A stretch of DNA of 5,962 nt from Reyranella sp. GTDB taxonomy: Bacteria; Pseudomonadota; Alphaproteobacteria; Reyranellales; Reyranellaceae. The stretch lies in NCBI GenBank assembly GCA_004296815.1, contig SCVT01000530.1:1-5962 (forward strand), given 5' to 3'. Shown piece by piece: positions 1-5,031 of the stretch. A program made the position numbers and the translations under genes. The first letter of the stretch is position 1. Each line of letters begins with the position of its first letter. The notes under the pieces are model-generated. The model was given only the letters and a program-made list of their open reading frames with translations. It made no database searches and was not told the origin of the DNA.

Positions 1-221
1 ACAACGTCGTGCAGGAACGCAATGGCGGCGCCCCCCGCTGCCGGCATGCTCTCGTAGGTGTCGAGGGCTTCGAGCTTGCTGGTGAAGCCGATGCGCGACG
101 TGACGGTGATCGAGACAGCGGGGTGGAGATTGAGGATCAGCTCGTTGGCGCCGACGCAGACCTGCAGGATCTCGCATCCGACGAAGAAGCTCAGGTCCAG
201 GCCGGGTGGGAGTCGATACAT
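1..221 (-). CDS. Small hypothetical protein, 3' end cut by window edge
   Basis: The minus strand is open from an ATG at 221 to the left edge, giving 73 complete residues beginning MYRLPPGLDLSFFVGCEILQ and reaching ...AFLHDV. Codons are strongly G/C-ending, as in the neighbouring genes, and the peptide has ordinary globular composition with alternating hydrophobic stretches (VCVGANELILNL, VSITVTSRIGFTS) that suggest beta strands. By contrast, the opposite-strand reading of the same bases is Arg/Asp-rich and looks like a shadow. I chose ATG 221 because no ATG, GTG or TTG occurs in frame between it and the TAG that ends the upstream gene at 333. The ribosome binding site is weak (GCGAG only). 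I do not recognise the function. The pattern resembles short alphaproteobacterial proteins of unknown function, possibly DUF6188-like, but that is a guess from memory. The C-terminal part is missing, so length and family cannot be judged. Confidence 0.6.
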   Translation of the reverse strand, partial: MYRLPPGLDLSFFVGCEILQVCVGANELILNLHPAVSITVTSRIGFTSKLEALDTYESMPAAGGAAIAFLHDV

Positions 222-332
222 GGTGGGCTCGCTGCAACCGTCGCCAGCATCGTCAAACCGGCCGGCACGGTCGACCCGATATCGGCGCGACGACGGATCG
301 AAGATGTTTCGATTGTAGCCCCGCTCGGAAGG
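222..332 (-). other. Intergenic gap with possible -10 element
   Basis: This gap separates the two small minus-strand genes. It contains TACAAT (312-317, minus strand), a good sigma-70 -10 hexamer and a rare AT-richer spot here, about 90 bases ahead of the start at 221. No matching -35 hexamer lies at 16-18 bases. The frame happens to stay open across the gap, but third-position G/C content is visibly lower than in the flanking genes, which argues for non-coding sequence. Confidence 0.25.
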
Positions 333-542
333 CTACTTGTCGGGATCGAGCTCGGGATGCTCGCGGACGATCCGGAACACGAAGTCCCGCGTCAGGATCT
401 GCAGGATGTTGCCCAGCGCCTCGATGAACTCTGCCTTCTCCGCCGGATCATCGAGCCGGCTGATCAGCGAATCGAGCCTGTTGATTCCCGGGTCCAGGGA
501 CAGGGCCGCCTCCAGAAGCCGCGCCGCCGTTTCCTTCTGCAT
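333..542 (-). CDS. Small helical hypothetical protein (69 aa)
   Basis: This reads MQKETAARLLEAALSLDPGI... and ends ...EHPELDPDK. The whole protein is predicted helical: amphipathic stretches around residues 3-16, 20-30, 34-52 and 53-62 alternate Leu/Ile with charged residues. There is no signal peptide, membrane segment or catalytic motif. The open frame continues upstream to 620, but those extra residues (MRSWSTDLALDGVSCCSL...) lie antisense to the acetyltransferase start and look non-coding. Two adjacent ATGs occur at 545 and 542. GGAGA at 548-552 is 5 bases from the second and only 2 from the first, so 542 is the better start. Short proteins of this kind, ending in a P-x-LDPDK-like tail, occur in Rhizobiales as unannotated genes (recollection, not a search). 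The function is unknown. It is followed on the same strand, after 111 bp, by another small hypothetical gene. Confidence 0.65.
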   Translation of the reverse strand: MQKETAARLLEAALSLDPGINRLDSLISRLDDPAEKAEFIEALGNILQILTRDFVFRIVREHPELDPDK

Positions 543-550
543 CATGATCT

Positions 551-568
551 CCGTCGGGACCGTCGGAA
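551..568. repeat. Tandem 9-bp repeat in divergent gap
   Basis: CCGTCGGGA at 551-559 is followed directly by CCGTCGGAA at 560-568, matching at 8 of 9 positions. It fills much of the roughly 50 bp gap between the divergent starts at 542 (minus) and 593 (plus) and lies beside the ribosome binding site of the minus-strand gene. It could be an operator half-site pair or chance in GC-rich DNA. No good sigma-70 promoter is evident on either strand here. Confidence 0.35.
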
Positions 569-592
569 GAGAACAGCAAGAAACCCCGTCCA

Positions 593-1222
593 ATGCTAGA
601 TCAGTCGACCATGACCTCACCCAACCCCGTCCTTCCCGTCGGCTATTCGGCCGTTCCGGCCGGCCATGTCGCCGCCGTCGTCACCTCGCTGGAAATGACG
701 AGCCGCCCGCCGCCGCGGCCGGCGCGTCCCTTCCCGCCGGGGTTCGAGCTGCAGCCGCTCGATCGCACGGTCGGGACCTACCGCGACCTCTACCGCGCCG
801 TCGGCACGGAATGGCTGTGGTTCTCGCGGCTGATCATACCGGACGACCGGCTGCGCGCGATCATCGAGGACCCCGAGGTCGAGATCTTCGCGCTGCGCGA
901 CCGCGGCCGCGACGCCGGCATCCTCGAGCTCGATTTCCGCGAGCCCGGGACCTGCGAGCTGGCGTTCTTCGGCCTGGCGCCTGCCGCGGTGGGCACGGGC
1001 GTGGGACGGACGCTGATGAACGAGGCGATCGCGCGCGCCTGGTCGAAACCCATCGCGCGGTTCTGGGTGCACACCTGCACGCTCGACCATCCTGCCGCGC
1101 TCGACTTCTACCGACGGTCCGGTTTCGAGCCCTATGCCTTCCAGGTCGAGGTGGCGCCCGATCCGCGCCTGACCGGCGCGATGCCACGCGACTGTTCGCG
1201 CCATATCCCGTTGCTGGCCTAG
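593..1222 (+). CDS. GNAT-family N-acetyltransferase
   Basis: This 209-residue soluble cytoplasmic enzyme is expected to transfer an acetyl group from acetyl-CoA to an amine; the substrate is unknown. After a short lead with a Pro-rich linker (PPPRPARPFPPG, residues 39-50), the GNAT fold starts near residue 51. The acetyl-CoA binding motif A is ELAFFGLAPAAVGTGVGRTL at 122-141, with the Gly-rich VGTGVGR pyrophosphate loop at 133-139. The C-terminal motif is HTCTLDHPAALDFYRRSGF at 160-178, typical of the family. The conserved lead PVGYSAVPAGHVAAVVTSLEM (15-35) is known in a recurrent alphaproteobacterial subgroup, so the gene appears intact. ATG 593 is the first start after an in-frame stop at 545; ATG 611 is an alternative. 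Neither has a recognisable Shine-Dalgarno, so the message may be leaderless or weakly translated. It is divergent from the gene at 333-542 and convergent with the gene at 1259-2092. Family assignment is firm; biological role is not. Confidence 0.9.
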   Translation: MLDQSTMTSPNPVLPVGYSAVPAGHVAAVVTSLEMTSRPPPRPARPFPPGFELQPLDRTVGTYRDLYRAVGTEWLWFSRLIIPDDRLRAIIEDPEVEIFALRDRGRDAGILELDFREPGTCELAFFGLAPAAVGTGVGRTLMNEAIARAWSKPIARFWVHTCTLDHPAALDFYRRSGFEPYAFQVEVAPDPRLTGAMPRDCSRHIPLLA

Positions 1223-1258
1223 CGAAAGCCTGCCGGGTCTCGCACCGGGCGGCGCGAG

Positions 1259-2092
1259 CTACGGCCGGCCGATCTCCACCAGCGCGCGCTGCAGCGGCTC
1301 GCCCGAGACCTGCAGCCAGCTCGACTGCGTCGGGTGGTCGCCGAGATTGAGGATCAGGAAGATCGCGCCGGTGACGGCGATCGAGGAGAGGAAGAAGCTC
1401 ACCATCACCGTCAGGTTGGCCGGCGCGAACAGCCCGAAGCTCAGGAACACCAGGAACAGCCAGAAGATCAGCACGAACAGGAACTGTGGCGGCACCGTCG
1501 TGCCCGGGTTCTCCCAGAGCAGCCAGCGCTCGGCGGAGATGCGGTCGACGATGGTGACCGCCTGCGCGGCGATCGCCGCCTGCCGCCGGTCGGCGACGCG
1601 TTCGGTGCTGCGGTCGGCCGCGGAGAGCGCGATCACCGAGCCCATCAGCGCATCGAGCAGGTCGGCGCTCTGCTGCGACGACGCCGCGGGACGGGCCGCG
1701 GCACTGGCCGCGTCACTGGCCACGTCGCGGGCGGACCGGGCCGGGAACAGCTCGTCGTTCTTGGTGCGGACATAGGCGAGCAGGTCGGCCCGCACCGGCC
1801 CGGCGCCCGGCCCGTAGGCCCGGAGCACGCGGTCGAGCTGGATCAGGTCGGAGCTCAGCTTGGTCACGATGCCGGCGTTGACCGAATAGGCGCTGTTGGC
1901 CGACGACAGCATGAGGGCCAGCACCAGCGAGGTGAGCGTCGCCACCACGGACGACGCCAGCTTGACCACCGACCCCGACTCCTTGCTGACGTGATGGGCC
2001 GGCAGGCGGCCGGCGATCCAGATGCCGAGCAGGCCGCCGCCGAACATCGCCGCCAGGGCGAGCAGGCATATGTAGACGTAGAAACTGTTCAC
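1259..2092 (-). CDS. DUF4239 (bestrophin-like) membrane protein
   Basis: This 277-residue inner-membrane protein has two hydrophobic segments near the N-terminus (about 5-28 and 45-63), a hydrophilic helical region (about 75-195, including an Ala/Ser-rich stretch ASDAASAAARPAASSQQS at 125-142), and two segments near the C-terminus (about 203-221 and 228-250). The C-terminal signature LSFGLFAPANLTVMVSFFLS followed by ILNLGD is what I know from the DUF4239 family, also called bestrophin-like. The function of that family is not established; anion-channel activity is only suggested by the distant name. The start is GTG at 2090-2092, supported by AGGGAAGG at 2102-2109 with a 9-base spacer. Starting later at Met16 would lose the first membrane segment. 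It lies 79 bp downstream of the lipoprotein gene on the same strand and could be co-transcribed, though a hairpin intervenes. Only 36 bp separate it from the convergent acetyltransferase, with no clear terminator. Confidence 0.85.
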   Translation of the reverse strand: MNSFYVYICLLALAAMFGGGLLGIWIAGRLPAHHVSKESGSVVKLASSVVATLTSLVLALMLSSANSAYSVNAGIVTKLSSDLIQLDRVLRAYGPGAGPVRADLLAYVRTKNDELFPARSARDVASDAASAAARPAASSQQSADLLDALMGSVIALSAADRSTERVADRRQAAIAAQAVTIVDRISAERWLLWENPGTTVPPQFLFVLIFWLFLVFLSFGLFAPANLTVMVSFFLSSIAVTGAIFLILNLGDHPTQSSWLQVSGEPLQRALVEIGRP

Positions 2093-2113
2093 CGGCCCGG
2101 GCCTTCCCTGCGA

Positions 2114-2133
2114 GGTGGGGGACGCTCCCCACC
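2114..2133. repeat. Strong intergenic hairpin
   Basis: GGTGGGG at 2114-2120 and CCCCACC at 2127-2133 form a perfect 7-bp, almost all G/C stem around the 6-base loop GACGCT. It sits between the lipoprotein stop (2172) and the GTG start of the DUF4239 gene (2092), both read on the minus strand. No T-run follows on either strand, so it is not a canonical intrinsic terminator. It may instead stabilise the 3' end of the lipoprotein message, attenuate read-through, or be a copy of a dispersed palindromic repeat. It lies only 5 bases upstream of the AGGGAAGG ribosome binding site of the downstream gene. Confidence 0.6.
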
Positions 2134-2171
2134 CTACACGGACGCCCAGGACTCAGCCGCTGTCCAATCCG

Positions 2172-2528
2172 TCAGCAGCGGGCCGTGCGCTGGCGGTAGC
2201 CGTCGTAGTACTGGCTGCCGCAAGGGACGTTCTGCTGGACGACGTCGTCGCGATAGCCGTTCTGGCCACGGTTCGTGACCGTCACGGTGGCCATGCCGGG
2301 GCGCGCCTGCTGGTTGGTGTACTGGTTGCCGTAGTAGTAGTTCGGCGCGGCCTGCCCGTAGCCATAGGCGGGCGCCGGCGCGTAGTAGCCGCTGTTGCCG
2401 TAGGCAACCGGCGCGGTCTGATAGCCCGGCTGATAGCCGCGCGGGGCGCCGTAGCTGTCGCCCTGGCACGCCGCCACAGTCACGCCGAGGCCCGCCACCA
2501 GTGCCAGCCTCATGAAGACGTTCGACAT
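2172..2528 (-). CDS. Predicted Tyr/Gly-rich lipoprotein
   Basis: This encodes 118 residues beginning MSNVFMRLALVAGLGVTVAAC. A short positive n-region, a hydrophobic core (7-18) and the lipobox VAAC with Cys21 mark a lipoprotein signal peptide; the mature protein would start at Cys21. Residue +2 is Gln rather than Asp, which by the E. coli sorting rule favours the outer membrane. The mature part (98 residues) is low in complexity: 16 tyrosines, many Gly, Gln, Pro and Asn, with GYQPGYQ and AYGYG units around 31-66, then a more ordered tail. The tail contains Cys103 and Cys118 (final residue), which could form a disulfide. The start is supported by AGGGAG at 2535-2540, 6 bases from the ATG; the longer open frame to 2618 has an arginine-rich lead without a signal sequence. 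I know no named family; a cell-envelope surface or scaffold role is inference only. Confidence 0.8.
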   Translation of the reverse strand: MSNVFMRLALVAGLGVTVAACQGDSYGAPRGYQPGYQTAPVAYGNSGYYAPAPAYGYGQAAPNYYYGNQYTNQQARPGMATVTVTNRGQNGYRDDVVQQNVPCGSQYYDGYRQRTARC

Positions 2529-2596
2529 CCTTCTCTCCCTGCGATCGAGCGACCGCACCGTGGATCGTGCTGCCGGATTAAGGCGCCGCTCGGGCT

Positions 2597-2624
2597 TTTC
2601 TAGGGAATCGCAACGCACTGTCCC
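2597..2624 (-). promoter_or_regulatory. Possible promoter of the lipoprotein gene
   Basis: Reading the minus strand, GGGACA (2619-2624) and TAGAAA (2597-2602) are separated by 16 bases. Each matches the sigma-70 consensus hexamer at four of six positions. This would put the transcript start near 2590 and give a leader of about 60 bases ahead of the ATG at 2528. The match is modest and the region is GC-rich, so treat it as a candidate only. Confidence 0.22.
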
Positions 2625-2695
2625 CAGCCGGGGTTGCCGACGCCAAGAGCCGGGGGGCAGATGACTTCGAACCGGCGCTGACCTAAAGAGCGGAC

Positions 2696-3691
2696 ATGAC
2701 GGAGGGCCCGCTCGTCGAGGTGCGCATCCCGGCCTACAACCGGCCGGACCTGCTGCGCCGCGCGCTGGTCTCCCTGCAGAAGCAGACCCACCGGAACTGG
2801 CGCGCCGTCATCCTCGACGACGGCGATGCCGCCGCCACGCGCGCGGTCGTGGAGGCGATCGGCGATCCGCGCATCCTGCACCAGCCCAATCCGGTGCGGC
2901 GGGGTGCCGGCGCGAACATCTCGGTCGCCTTCTCTGGCGAGCCGCTGGCCGGCGGCGACTTCTTCTACGCCCTGGAAGACGACAATTGCGTCATGCCCTC
3001 CTTCATGGCGGACAATCTCGCGCTGCTCGCGGCCCACGATGTCGGCATCGTGGTCAACAACCAGTGGGTCGAGACGACTCCTGCGGATGCCGACCAGATG
3101 TCGCCCGTCCACCACATCTGGGTGACGATCGACTGCTTCACCGACGGGGTGTGGACGGCCGACGACTACAAGATCCCCTTCCTGTGGCGGCTGCCGCTGT
3201 CCAACAGCGCGGTCTTCTGGCGGCGCGGCTGCCGCTCCGACCTCGCCTGCGCCGACGTGACCGACGCGGGCATCCAGGAATGGGTGCGCTGCTTCCGGCT
3301 GGACGATCCGGTCTACTTCAACGAGACGCCGAACGGCTTCTGGCGGCCGGAGTCCGAGCACTTCATCTACAAGCCCAACCTGTGGACGTTCCTCCAGGAG
3401 CAGCGCATCCAGCAGATCATGCGCCGCCACGTCCTGGTGGCACTGATGGAACGCGGCGAGCTTTCGAAGGTGCTGTCGGAGAGATTCAAGACGCCGCTGC
3501 CGGAGCGCGAGAAGGGTTTGCTCAAGGCCTTCGGACGCTGGCCGGCCGCCTCGAGCTTCAGCCCGCTGCGGCGGCTCGACCTCCTCGCCAAGGGCCTCGC
3601 CGTGCGCTGGCTCGCGCCGGCGCCGCCGGCCGCCCTCGCCGAAGCCTTGAAGGTATGGCCTTCGTCTCAGGCGCCCAGCATCAGCGCATAG
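2696..3691 (+). CDS. Family 2 glycosyltransferase
   Basis: This 331-residue protein has a GT-A type N-terminal domain. VRIPAYNRPDLL (9-20) is the first nucleotide-sugar strand with the usual P-x-YNR turn; AVILDDGD (37-44) replaces the common DDGS motif with DDGD; and YALEDDN (91-97) is the DxD-type metal and sugar-nucleotide site. The region from about 140 to 245 is rich in Trp, Phe and Tyr and probably forms the acceptor side. The C-terminal part (about 245-331) is helical and basic without a membrane anchor. The enzyme should transfer a sugar from a nucleotide donor; neither donor nor acceptor can be told. An in-frame TAA lies at 2684-2686, making ATG 2696 the first possible start; the upstream GAGCGG is a weak ribosome binding site. 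No other glycan gene is nearby. Its last codons overlap the end of chrA on the other strand by 25 bp. Confidence 0.87.
   Translation: MTEGPLVEVRIPAYNRPDLLRRALVSLQKQTHRNWRAVILDDGDAAATRAVVEAIGDPRILHQPNPVRRGAGANISVAFSGEPLAGGDFFYALEDDNCVMPSFMADNLALLAAHDVGIVVNNQWVETTPADADQMSPVHHIWVTIDCFTDGVWTADDYKIPFLWRLPLSNSAVFWRRGCRSDLACADVTDAGIQEWVRCFRLDDPVYFNETPNGFWRPESEHFIYKPNLWTFLQEQRIQQIMRRHVLVALMERGELSKVLSERFKTPLPEREKGLLKAFGRWPAASSFSPLRRLDLLAKGLAVRWLAPAPPAALAEALKVWPSSQAPSISA
3667..3691. other. Tail-to-tail overlap of glycosyltransferase gene and chrA
   Basis: The chrA stop (TGA, read on minus at 3667-3669) lies inside the last codons of the glycosyltransferase gene, whose TAG is at 3689-3691. The 25 shared bases encode QAPSISA at the end of one protein and YALMLGA at the end of the other. 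There is no room for a bidirectional terminator between them, so transcripts of the two genes must run into each other's antisense strand or stop inside coding sequence. Confidence 0.9.
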
Positions 3692-5031
3692 ACGATGCCG
3701 GCGAGCGAGCTCGCCAGCAGGACGGAGACCATCCCGAACTTGAAGCGGAACACCGCGAGCGCGCAGGCGGCCACGAGGGCCACGGTCGCGATGTTCGCCG
3801 AGCCCAGCACCGGCAGGTCGAAGCTGGCGCCGAGGACGGAGACCGGCCGCAGCTCGGCGAACAGGACCTGCAGGCCGAACCAGACGGCGAGGTTCAGGAT
3901 CACGCCCACCACCGCGGCGGTGATGGCCCCCAGCGCCGCCGACAGCGCCTTGTTGGCACGCAGTGCCTCGGCGAAGGGCGCGCCGAAGAAGATCCAGAGG
4001 AAGCAGGGCGTGAAGGTGACCCAGGTGGTGAGCAGCCCGCCCAAGGTGCCGGCGAGCAGCGGGTGCATCGCGCCCGGCTCGCGGAAGGCCGCGAGAAAGC
4101 CCACGAACTGCGTCACCATGATCAGCGGGCCGGGCGTGGACTCCGCCATGCCGAGCCCGTCGAGCATCTCGCCCGCGGTGACCCAGCCGTAATGGTCGAC
4201 CGCCTGCTGCGCCACATAGGCCAGCACCGCGTAGGCGCCGCCGAAGGTGACGATGGCCATCGTGCTGAAGAAGGTAGCGATGTCGGTGAAGACGTTGCCC
4301 GGGCCGAACTGCAGGTAGAGCCAGCCGACCGGCACCAGCCAGAGCGCGAGGAAAACCGCACTGATCGTGAGCGACCAGCGGAGGTTGGGCCGCGCGTGCA
4401 GCGGAGTCTCCTCGCCTAGGAGCGACTCCGCATCGGCGAGCTGCTTGCCGCCTCCGGCGCCGTGGCCGCCGCCACCGAGGAACGGCGCCCAGCCCATCTT
4501 GCCGCCGGCGAAGCCCAACAGGCCCGCCGCGATGATGATCAGCGGGAACGGCGCGTCGTAGAAGAAGATCGCGACGAAGGCCGCCGCGGCGATGGCGCGC
4601 ATCACGTTGTTCTTCAGCGCGCGCTTGCCGACCCGCAGCACCGCCTCGATCACGATCACCAGCACGGCGGCCTTGAGTCCGAAGAACAGGCCCTGCACCA
4701 AGGTGACCTTGCCGAGCAGCACGTAGATCCAGGAGAGCGCCATGATGGCAAGCAGGCCCGGCAGCACGAACAAAATGCCGGCAACCAGGCCGCCCGCGGT
4801 GCGATGCATCAGCCAGCCGATATAGGTGGCGAGCTGCTGCGCCTCGGGGCCGGGCAGCAGGGTGCAGTAGTTCAGCGCCTGCAGGAACCGCTGCTCGCCG
4901 ATCCACTTCTTCTCCTCGACGATGATGCGATGCATCACCGCGATCTGGCCGGCCGGGCCTCCGAAGGAGAGTGCCGCGACGCGCGCCCAGACCTTCATCG
5001 CCTCGGAGAAGGGAACGCCGTGCTCTTTCAT
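3667..5031 (-). CDS. chrA: Chromate efflux transporter ChrA (CHR superfamily)
   Basis: ChrA is an inner-membrane pump that expels chromate from the cytoplasm, driven by the proton motive force. This copy has 454 residues and is of the long, two-domain type. The halves are homologous: LSFGGPAGQIAVMH (21-34) with LLPGPEAQQLATYIGW (58-73) in the first, and VTFGGAYAVLAYVAQQAV (261-278) with ESTPGPLIMVTQFVGF (297-312) in the second. Both carry the FGG and PGP signatures of the family. About ten hydrophobic segments are visible. A Gly/His-rich linker, LGGGGHGAGGGKQ (185-197), and a charged stretch separate the halves. ATG 5031 overlaps the chrB stop (ATGA), with AGGG at 5038-5041 six bases upstream, so translation is probably coupled to chrB. 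The stop lies inside the 3' end of the convergent glycosyltransferase gene. Family identification is strong; sulfate-like specificity differences cannot be excluded from sequence alone. Confidence 0.95.
   Translation of the reverse strand: MKEHGVPFSEAMKVWARVAALSFGGPAGQIAVMHRIIVEEKKWIGEQRFLQALNYCTLLPGPEAQQLATYIGWLMHRTAGGLVAGILFVLPGLLAIMALSWIYVLLGKVTLVQGLFFGLKAAVLVIVIEAVLRVGKRALKNNVMRAIAAAAFVAIFFYDAPFPLIIIAAGLLGFAGGKMGWAPFLGGGGHGAGGGKQLADAESLLGEETPLHARPNLRWSLTISAVFLALWLVPVGWLYLQFGPGNVFTDIATFFSTMAIVTFGGAYAVLAYVAQQAVDHYGWVTAGEMLDGLGMAESTPGPLIMVTQFVGFLAAFREPGAMHPLLAGTLGGLLTTWVTFTPCFLWIFFGAPFAEALRANKALSAALGAITAAVVGVILNLAVWFGLQVLFAELRPVSVLGASFDLPVLGSANIATVALVAACALAVFRFKFGMVSVLLASSLAGIVYALMLGA

Noticed and set aside
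9..599. 196-codon plus-strand open frame over the two small minus-strand genes
   Set aside because: Its composition is Arg/Asp/Gln-rich and typical of an antisense shadow. The minus-strand readings have better composition, and the second has a ribosome binding site.
1223..1258. Terminator between the convergent acetyltransferase and DUF4239 genes
   Set aside because: The GCCGGGT and ACCGGGC stretches look symmetric but are not complementary, and there is no T-run.
1334..2278. 314-codon plus-strand open frame antisense to the DUF4239 gene
   Set aside because: It is a His/Gln/Arg/Glu-rich shadow. The minus strand encodes clear membrane segments and the DUF4239 signature.
2581..2602. Intrinsic terminator on the plus strand (GCCGCTCGGGCTTTTC)
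   Set aside because: The stem has only 3 to 4 pairs and no plus-strand gene ends upstream of it.
2622..2633. CCCC-AGCC-GGGG mini hairpin ahead of the glycosyltransferase gene
   Set aside because: A four-pair stem is too short to distinguish from chance in GC-rich DNA.
2986..4419. 477-codon plus-strand frame spanning the glycosyltransferase and antisense of chrA
   Set aside because: It is out of frame with the glycosyltransferase motifs, repetitive in Arg/Gly/Glu, and crosses two well-supported genes.
2600..4906. Very long (768 codon) open frame on the minus strand across chrA and antisense to the glycosyltransferase gene
   Set aside because: It is Arg/Ala/Gly-rich, reads chrA in the wrong frame and has no family signature. 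Long stop-free shadow frames are expected at this GC content. Both underlying genes have clear family motifs.
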